From the NCBI RefSeq assembly GCF_000328475.2, contig NC_026481.1, positions 625,315 to 689,314 on the forward strand: DNA of 64,000 nucleotides. Direction: 5' to 3'. This document shows positions 40,068 through 48,897 of the stretch, piece by piece (positions within the stretch are counted from its first letter, which is position 1; each line of letters begins with the position of its first letter). Origin of the DNA: Mycosarcoma maydis (lineage: Eukaryota; Basidiomycota; Ustilaginomycetes; Ustilaginales). A model generated the notes under the pieces. That model ran no database searches. It was not told where the DNA came from and worked only from the letters and a program-made list of their open reading frames with translations. Made by a program: the position numbers and the translations under genes.

Positions 40068-41723
40068 TCAGTAGCGCCGAACGGCCCCCTCAGCACCAGC
40101 AATCACTGTGCGGCCTGACCGATCCAAGCCAATCCAGCTGGTCTGGTCGCAGTCCCATCCAGCGTATTCGTGCACCACCCTGGGAGGACGACATGTCGAT
40201 TCAGTGTCTTGATCGTCTCCCTGCATATGCGTCCAGCCTTGCAGCGCAGCGCGGTACGGCAATCCATCTTGCGTCGCCACCAGCACATGCTGCTCGTCGT
40301 CCGTAGAAACAAGCCGAAGGCAGTTGATCTCGGCGTTGTTGCGCTTCCACGTTGTGAGCAGACCTTTGGGCACGCTCGCACTATCGGTTTGTGAACAAGT
40401 GGCGCGAACATCCCACACACTGACGATGCCATTAGCGGTTCCCACCACGACAGTGTTCTCCAGCACATTGATCGCAGTAACACCCGCAGTTGTAGTCTGG
40501 CTCCACAAATCCGTCGCTGAGGGCGCCGCACCAGGTGGAAAATCGAATTTGCTCGTCGTTACACTCGCTGCTGCTGTTCTCAAATCAAACAGCTGCCACG
40601 AACCACTCGCAAGTCCCACTGCAAAAGTCGACTGCTCTGCTTCCGCTCCGTCCTGTAGCTGTGACAAAGCCAAACACTGAACGGCAGAATATCGATCACT
40701 GCCCATCATCCTAATCTGTTTGGGCGTTGCTACGTCCCACAATCGAACCGATCCGTCCGCTCCGGCCGTCAGTATACTCTTGCCTCTGCCAATGACGCCT
40801 GCGGTCAAGACTGCCCGTTTGTGACCCTGCAATGTGCGCGGATTGTCTCCTGTGAAAGGATCCCAGATCCGACACGTCAAATCGCCCGATGTGGACAGCA
40901 CGACTCTGTTCGACGGGAAGAACTTGACAAAGCGTACGTCACCAACGTGGCCCTTGAGCGCTGTCTTTTTACTCAACCTCGACTTAGCCGAGCTAATAGA
41001 GAGTCGGATTCGCGCTTCGATCTCCCATTTGCGCTCTTCTGCATCGGACGATTCTCCGGTCAGAATGTGTTGCTCTTCTTCAGTCAGAGTTTCGATCGCA
41101 TTTGCTCGCGCTTCGGCCGCATCAAATTCGCCTACAAGTCGTCCAGTGTACAGCGACCCTTCAGAGCCACCTGCGACAAAGAGATCCAGTTCATCGTCTG
41201 CCGATCCCAGGCCCATGTCGAATGCATCAATGGTGGGATGATTCGTGTAATTGTCGTTGACCTTCGACGTGCCTACGGTAGGCAAGAACTTGGTCACGGA
41301 TCTGCGAGGGAAGCAAATTTGAATTCCAGAGTCGAGCTCGATGTTCGATTGCAACTTTCTTGTTGACCTTTTGTTGTTGTTGTTGTTGTTGTTTTTGTTG
41401 CTGCTGCTGCCGTCAGTATCAGCTTTGCCTTGTTGCGTCAACTCAAGGTCTAGCCAGCTCCCTGGAACTCGGTGAATTTGTAGCCCGTTGGTAGGTCCAC
41501 CAGACGCTTCTGGGTCGCCTATTTTGACTCCACCTTGCGTTTCAACATTCTGTCCGTCGTCTTTGGTCTGAATGAGAGGAAGCTTGATATGTACGCTGGA
41601 TGAAGGTGCGTTGGACGCGTAGTAGGAGAGCCATGCCTTTTCGGCAGCAATGGTGGACGACGAGATGTCGGAGAACACCTCGGCATAATTGGGCTGTACT
41701 GAAATGTACGGTAGTGTCGCCAT
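40068..41723 (-). CDS. WD40 protein similar to PAAF1/Rpn14 (proteasome assembly chaperone)
   Basis: This is a 551-residue WD40 protein resembling PAAF1/Rpn14, which binds the proteasomal Rpt ATPases and chaperones assembly of the 19S base. The N-terminal part (PYISVQPNYAEVF) is followed by an Asn-run insert (about 120-130) and a region conserved in the family (GIQICFPRRSVTKFLPTVG). WD repeats begin near residue 255 (TALKGHVGDVRFVKFFPSN, STSGDLTCRIWDPFTG, TLQGHKRAVLTAGVIGRGKS, TAGADGSVRLWDVATPKQI) and continue to the end. The frame is open upstream only from a TTG, so the ATG at 41723 was used. The WD40 call is certain; the PAAF1 assignment is probable, and other WD40 families remain possible. 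Confidence 0.82.
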   Translation of the reverse strand: MATLPYISVQPNYAEVFSDISSSTIAAEKAWLSYYASNAPSSSVHIKLPLIQTKDDGQNVETQGGVKIGDPEASGGPTNGLQIHRVPGSWLDLELTQQGKADTDGSSSNKNNNNNNNKRSTRKLQSNIELDSGIQICFPRRSVTKFLPTVGTSKVNDNYTNHPTIDAFDMGLGSADDELDLFVAGGSEGSLYTGRLVGEFDAAEARANAIETLTEEEQHILTGESSDAEERKWEIEARIRLSISSAKSRLSKKTALKGHVGDVRFVKFFPSNRVVLSTSGDLTCRIWDPFTGDNPRTLQGHKRAVLTAGVIGRGKSILTAGADGSVRLWDVATPKQIRMMGSDRYSAVQCLALSQLQDGAEAEQSTFAVGLASGSWQLFDLRTAAASVTTSKFDFPPGAAPSATDLWSQTTTAGVTAINVLENTVVVGTANGIVSVWDVRATCSQTDSASVPKGLLTTWKRNNAEINCLRLVSTDDEQHVLVATQDGLPYRAALQGWTHMQGDDQDTESTCRPPRVVHEYAGWDCDQTSWIGLDRSGRTVIAGAEGAVRRY

Positions 41724-42128
41724 GATTACGACAGGAAGCCACGAGCTCTTTGCAAGAAGCAAGCACCGGCGGGTGAGAGAAAGTCGTGGTGGCAAGACGA
41801 CAAGGGTTTCGAGTCGAGCTGAGTACTGACTACTGGAAAGCTTCTTAACGCCGCGTCAGTGCGGCACAATTTCGCGGATCACGGAACTCGGGCCAAAAGC
41901 ACGAATCACGAATCATGAATCGTTAATGTGAATCGTGAATCACGAATCGTGAATGTTGCACAATATGCTTCGTGCACGGTGCGCTCACGTTTGACCTTCG
42001 CTCACTAGTAAGTGCCGCACAATGTTTGCTGTGTGAGTTGATGACGAGGAGCATCACATTCAGTCACCATCGACACAGGCTGCTCGCATCGGTCCGTTGC
42101 GGTGTGCCAGTATATATGCTCTTGCACG
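41724..42128. other. Intergenic region with dispersed dyads
   Basis: No gene is seen. A dense dyad block lies at 41895-41955 (CACGAATCATGAATCG and GTGAATCACGAATCGTGAAT), about 180 bases upstream of the PAAF1-like ATG. A TATATA word is at 42112. Confidence 0.5.
41895..41955. repeat. Compact block of ACGAATC/GTGAATC dyads
   Basis: Six successive copies of the CGAATC/GTGAATC word in about 60 bases alternate in orientation, so the block can pair with itself. This is one of the cleanest examples of the dispersed family in this window. Confidence 0.85.
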
Positions 42129-44360
42129 TTAGCGATGCGACTTGGGCCCTTTGTATGCCAACACAACAATATCACCATCTCTTCTTGGATCTTCGTGTTT
42201 GGGCGTGTTCCAATACCTGGCTACCTCCCTATATCCTTTCAAGCTCAACAGATTCTTGAGCGTCCTCGTATGCCCTGGTTTTCTCGTTCCCTCCTTGAGC
42301 AGACTTTCAAACACCACCAAGTGACTAGGCCACGAATGGCGCCAACCTTTGTCCCATGGATGACCCCCTCCTTGCTGCTGTGACTTGGGAGACGCTGGAT
42401 AGTCGGTGTTGACATTGTACGGAAACCGATCGACGAGATACTTGATGGGGTCGTGGTAGAAAAAGTCGCTCTGATCCCAATACTCGACCGTCTGCTGCTC
42501 ACGGGTCATCAGCGATCTCGATGGGGGAGGTGGACACTGGATGAACCAGCTTCGATCGACGAGTTGCTTGTCGTGCAGATGCGTCGCCCATGGTGTTGAG
42601 TGGCATGGCATGAGGAAGCCCAGGTTGTGGATGCGACCGAAGCCAGAGCCAAACTCGACTTGATTCGCAGATGACTCGGATGTGAGCTGTTGCTGCCGAA
42701 ACATCCTGCCGAGCTCAAAGGGGACCTGCTCCTGACCGACAGCGTGGATTGTGGTCAAGTAAACGGCTGCTATGGGTTGTAACGTCAGCAGAACAGCTCG
42801 AAGCCAAAAAGGGAGCAAGTTCAGAGCTCGCCACATATGCTTGAGTGGGCCATCTTGATGATCGGTTAGCATTGGAACGGCTTTGCGAGATCTTCTTTTG
42901 GCGTACGACGATTCCAGGCCTGTGGCAGCAAGTATGGTGAGGGCTGGAAGAAGCGGTTGCAGGAACCTAAATTCTTTGTGTCCTAGCAAAGAGTAGACGG
43001 CCACCGTCACACATACAAGCCTCGCCAATGACCGCTTAGCATCAGCCGCAAGTGCTTGGTTGCGCTCTTGAAATGCTTTGAGCAGTCCGAACAGCGTGGC
43101 TGGAAGCCAGATGGTACACAGCACAGGTAGACCTTGACTGATATACCAATGGCAAGGATTCGTACCGTAAAAAATGCTCAGGTTGGCAACCACGTTCTTG
43201 TGTACGAAGGAGACAAGGCTGAGCGCAGGTAGTATCCTTGCACTCTCACCAACTTGGTTGGCCAAATAGTCATAAGTAGTGTCCACAATGAGCGCCAAAC
43301 CGACCGATGCGAATCCAATGATTGCGAGGGTGGCAACAAAGCTGCTCGCCTCGCCGACAAGTTCGAGAAGAGGCAGCACTGAGCCTTGCTGATCTTCAGC
43401 ACTGCGGTCCGACGTGTTCGATCGAAGAGAACGCACCTGTCGAACGAAAAGCTCTGCAGTCAAGTACATCCACAGCATGCCATTTGTCGGGCGCAAGAGG
43501 CAAGCAAATGCAGCGAGCATGACGCTCTTTCGCAGCGTGCGATCGTAGATGATCCTAGAAATCTGCTTGATGTCCAAGTCCAAGTCTTCTTGCGACCGCT
43601 TCTGCTGCGGACGCATCTGATGCCAGACGCACGCGGGACCCTGAAGCTGCATCAACATTGACCGTTCTTCCGCGCTGGAAAAGGTAGCGACATCGAAGCG
43701 GAGAGAGTAGAACGGTACGAAGGGCCAATAGAACAGAGCCGCTGCAGTGACTGCTGCCTCGGTAGAGTTGCTGAAGGTTCTTGTCGCCGTAAACAGCGCG
43801 TACAGATTGCATGTACCAACGAGCATTGCAAGCCAGCCAAGTGCGGGACCACCGATGCGATGTGCTAGGCGAAACGTATAAAAATCACCAATGGCAGCGA
43901 CGATCGCTTGTTGCAGACGAGGGAACAGGACGAGTAGATACGACTTGTCCAGCCCCGTAGACTTGAGCAAAGCATAGCCGGGTACAAATAGTAACGGATG
44001 CAAGATGGATCGAACGGGACCGTTGAACAAGTTCTGCACTGCAGCTGTCAGATACGATGTGTTCGAGGGTGCGTCAACCGCGTAGGCCGAGACCCACTCC
44101 CAGGTCTTGAAGCCATAGCCAAAGACGAGACGATGTGCGATCTCGGTGGTCTGATAGTGCTCATCAGGCTGAAAGAATGTTCGAGTTGCCAGAGCGTTGC
44201 TGACGCGAAACGCTAGCAGAAAGCAAAAGAGCGAAGTGAGATTGACCTGCGACGACGACGTGTTGGAGGGAGCTGAGCTGGAATACGGTGGTGACGCTGA
44301 TTGTGCTGGCCGTGCAACACCTTGAGCTGCCGCCAGACGTGGTCTGGCTCGAAACTCCAT
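42129..44360 (-). CDS. GPI10: GPI mannosyltransferase 3 (Gpi10/PIG-B)
   Basis: This ER membrane GT22-family mannosyltransferase of 743 residues adds the third mannose of the GPI anchor precursor from dolichol-phosphate mannose. The catalytic-loop motif FQPDEHYQTTE lies at 63-73 (D66, E67) after the first helix, followed by GYGFKTWEW and the family segment GPVRSILHPLLF. About ten hydrophobic helices follow, then the conserved HKEFRFLQPLLPAL. The C-terminal lumenal part has MPCHSTPWATHLH and CPPPPS-type segments typical of PIG-B. The ATG at 44360 was chosen; the frame extends upstream only to a GTG. No intron is needed. Length is somewhat above yeast Gpi10. Confidence 0.93.
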   Translation of the reverse strand: MEFRARPRLAAAQGVARPAQSASPPYSSSAPSNTSSSQVNLTSLFCFLLAFRVSNALATRTFFQPDEHYQTTEIAHRLVFGYGFKTWEWVSAYAVDAPSNTSYLTAAVQNLFNGPVRSILHPLLFVPGYALLKSTGLDKSYLLVLFPRLQQAIVAAIGDFYTFRLAHRIGGPALGWLAMLVGTCNLYALFTATRTFSNSTEAAVTAAALFYWPFVPFYSLRFDVATFSSAEERSMLMQLQGPACVWHQMRPQQKRSQEDLDLDIKQISRIIYDRTLRKSVMLAAFACLLRPTNGMLWMYLTAELFVRQVRSLRSNTSDRSAEDQQGSVLPLLELVGEASSFVATLAIIGFASVGLALIVDTTYDYLANQVGESARILPALSLVSFVHKNVVANLSIFYGTNPCHWYISQGLPVLCTIWLPATLFGLLKAFQERNQALAADAKRSLARLVCVTVAVYSLLGHKEFRFLQPLLPALTILAATGLESSYAKRRSRKAVPMLTDHQDGPLKHMWRALNLLPFWLRAVLLTLQPIAAVYLTTIHAVGQEQVPFELGRMFRQQQLTSESSANQVEFGSGFGRIHNLGFLMPCHSTPWATHLHDKQLVDRSWFIQCPPPPSRSLMTREQQTVEYWDQSDFFYHDPIKYLVDRFPYNVNTDYPASPKSQQQGGGHPWDKGWRHSWPSHLVVFESLLKEGTRKPGHTRTLKNLLSLKGYREVARYWNTPKHEDPRRDGDIVVLAYKGPKSHR

Positions 44361-44755
44361 GTTGCGCTCTTGGGAATTGGCGACGACCGGCGAGGCAAGA
44401 TGGTGGACGTGCGCCAAACTGACCAAGAACAACACGAAAATGAATCACGAATCAAGGGTCTCTCACCTCCTCCTTCTCCACATAGGATCAACTCGTGACT
44501 GCAACTTGGCGACAGCAACTTGGTCAGGTGTTGGGACACAGACTTTCCTAACACTCAACTTTTACGTGCAGGTATTCACGATTGTGAGTGTTACAACATG
44601 AGATGCCGACTTATTCCGTGAGCACGGCAACTTCGTCCAGTATGCCGAGTGCTGTTCAGTCGATTCTTGACGCTCAAATTGGTCATCAACACACAGGCCT
44701 CTTCTCGACCTCAAACTGTATTGGCTGGTGTTGGATTGCTGGGCGCAAATGCATG
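44361..44755. other. Intergenic region between GPI10 and TFB2
   Basis: No supported gene is seen, only two dyad words (44440-44452 and 44574-44586). It should contain the GPI10 promoter and the 3' end of TFB2. Confidence 0.4.
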
Positions 44756-46231
44756 CTACGCTCTTCTTCTTCGAATATAGTCTCGCACAGGTTCGTTGCC
44801 CGCTTCGTCCACGAAGAATCTTCTCTTCTCCTCATCCTGCCATACCAGCACACCGAGCTGCTTGGCGTAGTTGCGCACCTCTTCAAAGTCGAATTGACTT
44901 GTAAAGTCGGTGAAGAGCGAACCCAAGTTTTGCTGGACTCGGTTCTTTTCGCGCTCCCATAATCTGATCTGATCCGACACGGTGACAGGAAGTAGAGGAT
45001 CGTTACGATGCATCTGGAGGTGTGCGTGATGCGTGAGATACGTGATGATCTGTTCGGCGGTGATGCCGTTTGCCAGGGCCGACTTGACCGAATCACGCGT
45101 AATGGATCCAACGACCAAATTCGGGAACCTGGCCTTGATGGTAACAAACAGCGACAGCACTGCGACTCGGAGCGGGTTCGAAGTATACGCGTAAAGGCGG
45201 TAGTTGGTCTCGAGGATGATGTAGCCTCGTTCTTCCTGCTCTGTTCCGTTGCTCGACAGCAGAGGTACAGCAGCGGACGAAGTGAGGGTGGTGGCAAGGC
45301 GTGTAGGGTAAAAGCGTCGGCTCGACGCTTTGCGTTGATAGACAAGACCGTAGTCGCGGAAATCTTCGAGCATGTGCAGCTGTGTTTCGGGCAACTCCTC
45401 TGTCGAGTAATCTCTGCCGAGCTCCAAGCTGCCCAGCATGAAGAGAAAGGCGAGCACCTCGACCAGATCCATGTTTCGCTCCTCGGCCATATCGAGGTAT
45501 TGCAAGAGCAAATCCCACAGCTGTGTGTTGACGTCTTCTAACAAAAACTGGAATCCACGGCTAGTGATGTTGAGTCCTCCATTCGAGCTCGAGGCGGTTC
45601 TAGGCTGCATGAGATTGCTTCTACGTAAAAGGTAGAGCACGGGCTCACGAGGAGTGCTCGAGTTATCGCTGCCAACCATGTAATGGAGAATCGTTTCCCA
45701 CTTTGTGCGAGCATACTGATCCAGAAAAGCCACATCCACCGCATTCTTGTCTTCTGTATCACAGGGTACACCAAAAGATCGATGTTTTCCTCCGCCCGTC
45801 AAGGCTCTTCGCATTCCTTCAGTGAAGCCGGCATTGAGCAGTAGCATCTGCTTGCCCGCCGATGCCTTGAGCTGTATGATGGACAGACGGGAGAGCTTGT
45901 CGACAGCAGCATCAAACTCATTTTTTACCTCCTTTTTGATCCACGCCAAGAAGTCGTCTGCTGCCAGCGGAACATCCAGAAAGAGCATGTGCATGATGAG
46001 CTGGCGCGCCATCATGGGGAGCAGTCGGAAGATAGCGAGACAGGATGCTGGTTTCTGGTAGAGACGGATGAGCACGGATCGAGGTTGCCGGTCCAAAAAG
46101 TCGTCGATGGTTTCAGCTCCAATGCCAGCTGCTCTCGAGTGTTCAGAAATGGCAAGCGCAGTGTTGGTACCTCCTTTGGCTGTGGATGTGAGTCCTTGGC
46201 CAGGCCCTGGTGTATGTCGCTGGCTCGCCAT
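44756..46231 (-). CDS. TFB2: Tfb2/p52 subunit of TFIIH
   Basis: This core TFIIH subunit of 491 residues recruits and stimulates the XPB-type helicase in transcription initiation and nucleotide excision repair. The N-terminal family signature is TIDDFLDRQPRSVLIRLYQKPASCLAIFRLLP. Winged-helix repeats follow, with LMQPRTASSSNGGLNITSRGFQFLLEDVNTQLWDLLLQYL, ILETNYRLYAYTSNPLRVAVLSLFV and FPNLVVGSITRDSVKSALANGITAEQIITYL (each a family hallmark). The C-terminal module that pairs with Tfb5 ends EKRRFFVDEAGNEPVRDYIRRR. The start is the ATG at 46231, close to the start in homologues; the frame extends further upstream only to a GTG. No intron is needed. Confidence 0.95.
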   Translation of the reverse strand: MASQRHTPGPGQGLTSTAKGGTNTALAISEHSRAAGIGAETIDDFLDRQPRSVLIRLYQKPASCLAIFRLLPMMARQLIMHMLFLDVPLAADDFLAWIKKEVKNEFDAAVDKLSRLSIIQLKASAGKQMLLLNAGFTEGMRRALTGGGKHRSFGVPCDTEDKNAVDVAFLDQYARTKWETILHYMVGSDNSSTPREPVLYLLRRSNLMQPRTASSSNGGLNITSRGFQFLLEDVNTQLWDLLLQYLDMAEERNMDLVEVLAFLFMLGSLELGRDYSTEELPETQLHMLEDFRDYGLVYQRKASSRRFYPTRLATTLTSSAAVPLLSSNGTEQEERGYIILETNYRLYAYTSNPLRVAVLSLFVTIKARFPNLVVGSITRDSVKSALANGITAEQIITYLTHHAHLQMHRNDPLLPVTVSDQIRLWEREKNRVQQNLGSLFTDFTSQFDFEEVRNYAKQLGVLVWQDEEKRRFFVDEAGNEPVRDYIRRRRA

Positions 46232-46659
46232 GGCGGGCTCTTGTTCTATTGCCTCAAAGCAGAGGTAGCGTAGATGCTTGTGCGCAAGTGGCGCGGGACT
46301 AGGTTGATTCGCACAGCTGCATCTGCTTTGCTCTAGTGTCGGCGCCGGCGTCGCAAGGCTGGTGGTACGTGCTAGGGATGAGAAGCTGTGCGGCGAGGTT
46401 GGATCGAGGATAGGCTGCTGCGCAACCACGAATCGTGAACGTGGAATGCATCACAAATCCTCCACACGACAACTCAAACGGACACATTTCCGAATTCCGA
46501 GGGCGAATGGATGATTTTTAAAATTGATTGTGACGCATTTGTGTATTTCGAGTGGTGGAGGAGGTCTCAATCATAAAAGTGAGACTGAACTTCTCCAAAG
46601 CTTAGCTTGGAAAGAAAATTTTGGTGACACAAACGAGTTGGATACACGATAGATCGTAG
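46232..46659. other. Divergent promoter region between TFB2 and DPH2
   Basis: No gene is seen. One dyad block, CACGAATCGTGAACGTGGAA, lies at 46427-46446. An AT-rich segment at 46500-46530 sits in the middle of the gap and may be shared promoter sequence. Confidence 0.45.
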
Positions 46660-48744
46660 ATGGCTTCGACGTGTGTCTCGCAACACCATCGATGCTTCTT
46701 CTATGCTTCGGTCCGCAGCTTTACGATCATGGCAGCGTTCAGCACGACAGACGAGGCAGTTCTTACTGCCCCCCTCGAACTCAATCCACTGGCGCAGTCA
46801 GCAACCGCTTCATCCTCGGGTCGCTCGATCTACTATGTCTACGACATCCTTTCCACAGCAGCCAAAATTCACAGCGGTGGTTTCAAGCGAGTAGCTTTGC
46901 AATTCCCAGATGAAGCGCTCGTCGATTCGGTTCCTGTATACTGGGCGCTCAAGAGTGAGACTCGAAAGCTCTACTCTGCCGACGCTCAATCAGCGAACAC
47001 CGCGTCAGTCTCGACATCGACGTCAGCGTTGGGCTCCAACGACGGCTTGCCACAGTTGTACATTCTCGCAGACACAAGCTACGGAGGCTGCTGTGTGGAC
47101 GAGGTAGCTGCTAAGCATGTGGATGCCGATCTAGTTGTGCATTATGGTCATGCTTGTCTCTCTGCTACTGCGAGGTTGCCAGTCATCTATGTGTTTACAA
47201 AGCAGCCACTCGAAGACGTTTCGGCTGCGGCAACCAGTCTGGCTGAAGAGACAAGTCGGAACATCTGCAGCGGCGATCCATCTACAGACATAGAAGCTCT
47301 GGTGCTGACGTATGACGTCTCGTGGGATCATGTGATTGACGATGTCTTCCATGCAACGCAACAGGCCCTGAAAGAACAGGGTGTGACGCTGCCGCTCGTC
47401 AGAACACATGTCGACTTTAGAAGAAACTACGAAGACAAGCTGTACAATGCAGAATCTGTGGCTTCTGGTGCGGCGTTGTCATCAGAATGCGGCGGGGCGG
47501 TGGGAGGCTCATGCTGTAATGGAGTGCAACAGGTTGCTCCTTCCTCCTGTTGTAATGGATCGACTTGCGTGTCTGCCAATTCGACGTCTACCGAGTTTTG
47601 CGCAACACCAACATCGAGGTTGACGTCAACCTGTCCGTCGTCTGCCTCTTCTGTGTCGCAACTGATCAAAGAGATTGGCTCTGATCGCTCATCTCAACTG
47701 CTCGGTCCCTCTCGCAGTGTCACTCTTCCGCCAGGTATCGATCTCTCACAATGTGGCTACCTTTACCTCGGACCTGAATCGCTCTCACTCACCAACCTCC
47801 TACTCACCCTGGGCGCTGCAACTCGGCTGATCTCCTACAACCCGCTTACGGGCCGGTCTCGGGTTGAAACCGGCTCAACGAATCGGCTGCTGATGAAGCG
47901 CTACGCTTGCGTGCTGAAAGCGCGCGATGCATCCGTCGTCGGACTTTTGGTCGGCACGCTTGGCGTCCACTCGTATCTTCCCTTGCTCAAGTATCTTCGT
48001 CAGCTACTGACGGCCAAACCGAGTAGGCGCAAAGTTTACACGATTTCGGTGGGCAAATTGAATCCAGCGAAACTGGCCAACTTCCAAGAGATCGATGTGT
48101 TTGTCCTCGTAGCGTGTCCTGAAAACACGTTGGTGGATAGCAAAGAGTTCTTTAGGCCGATCGTCACGCCGTTCGAGATGGAGTTGGCGGTCAAAGCGGC
48201 ACAAAGACACGAGCTCGGTCAAGAGGGCGTAGATTGGAGTGGAAAGTATGTGTTGGATTTCGAGCGCTTGGTGCCGCACGAATTCAAGTCGAATGGAATC
48301 GAGGCCAACGGCTTAAATGCCAAAATGCATTCGCTCCAGATCGAGCAGAGTGACAATGTTGACCAGGTGGAATCCGAACGAGAGCCAAGCGATGATGATC
48401 AACCGCATTTTTCGCTCATCAGTGGAACGTATGTCCACAGACGCAAGTTTAACGCCAAGTCTACCTCGTCCACGTCCACCTTGCCGACGCCACAACAAGA
48501 TGAGCTGCAGATGATTGCCAACCAGGCTGGTGGAGCAAATGAGGATCAAGTGTTGGTTCGCAACGCTACCAGCGGCCAACTCACCACGGTGCTAGAGACC
48601 GCGTCGATTGCACATCTGAAAAAGCGTGGTTGGAAGGGTTTAGAACAGAGACTGGGAATGGACGAGCCTAGTGTGCTGGAAGAAGGTCGACAAGGTATTG
48701 CAAAGGGATACAAGGATGCCGGTGGAGAAGGCGAAATTATGTAG
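46660..48744 (+). CDS. DPH2: Dph2-like 2-(3-amino-3-carboxypropyl)histidine synthase subunit
   Basis: This is a subunit of the Dph1-Dph2 iron-sulfur enzyme that starts diphthamide synthesis on the histidine of eEF2. The length is 694 residues from 46660; a second ATG at 46729 (M24) is equally plausible because homology begins after it (IYYVYDILSTAAKIHSGGFKRVALQFPDE). Conserved segments are YILADTSYGGCCVDEVAAKHVDADLVVHYGHACLS (C144, C145, C166), FYLGPES-like YLYLGPESLSLTN, RYACVLKARDASVVGLLVGTLG and FVLVACPENTLVDSKEF. Against the family it carries a serine- and cysteine-rich insert (about 265-330) with eight cysteines, including GGSCCNG and SSCCNGSTC. The C-terminus is acidic and disordered but keeps GWKGLEQRLGMD. 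It converges with the VIT-family gene, 153 bases apart. Confidence 0.93.
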   Translation: MASTCVSQHHRCFFYASVRSFTIMAAFSTTDEAVLTAPLELNPLAQSATASSSGRSIYYVYDILSTAAKIHSGGFKRVALQFPDEALVDSVPVYWALKSETRKLYSADAQSANTASVSTSTSALGSNDGLPQLYILADTSYGGCCVDEVAAKHVDADLVVHYGHACLSATARLPVIYVFTKQPLEDVSAAATSLAEETSRNICSGDPSTDIEALVLTYDVSWDHVIDDVFHATQQALKEQGVTLPLVRTHVDFRRNYEDKLYNAESVASGAALSSECGGAVGGSCCNGVQQVAPSSCCNGSTCVSANSTSTEFCATPTSRLTSTCPSSASSVSQLIKEIGSDRSSQLLGPSRSVTLPPGIDLSQCGYLYLGPESLSLTNLLLTLGAATRLISYNPLTGRSRVETGSTNRLLMKRYACVLKARDASVVGLLVGTLGVHSYLPLLKYLRQLLTAKPSRRKVYTISVGKLNPAKLANFQEIDVFVLVACPENTLVDSKEFFRPIVTPFEMELAVKAAQRHELGQEGVDWSGKYVLDFERLVPHEFKSNGIEANGLNAKMHSLQIEQSDNVDQVESEREPSDDDQPHFSLISGTYVHRRKFNAKSTSSTSTLPTPQQDELQMIANQAGGANEDQVLVRNATSGQLTTVLETASIAHLKKRGWKGLEQRLGMDEPSVLEEGRQGIAKGYKDAGGEGEIM

Positions 48745-48897
48745 GACTTGTCAATTCTAGAGCATCTCCACACTTGCTTGCTTTTGGCTGAGTGAGTACG
48801 TGACAACGCAAGCTTGGATTAGAAACCGCAGCGTAACAAAAGACCAAAGGAAACAGAAAACGTGAAAACTTGAGCAACAAAGCAAGATGAAAGCCGC

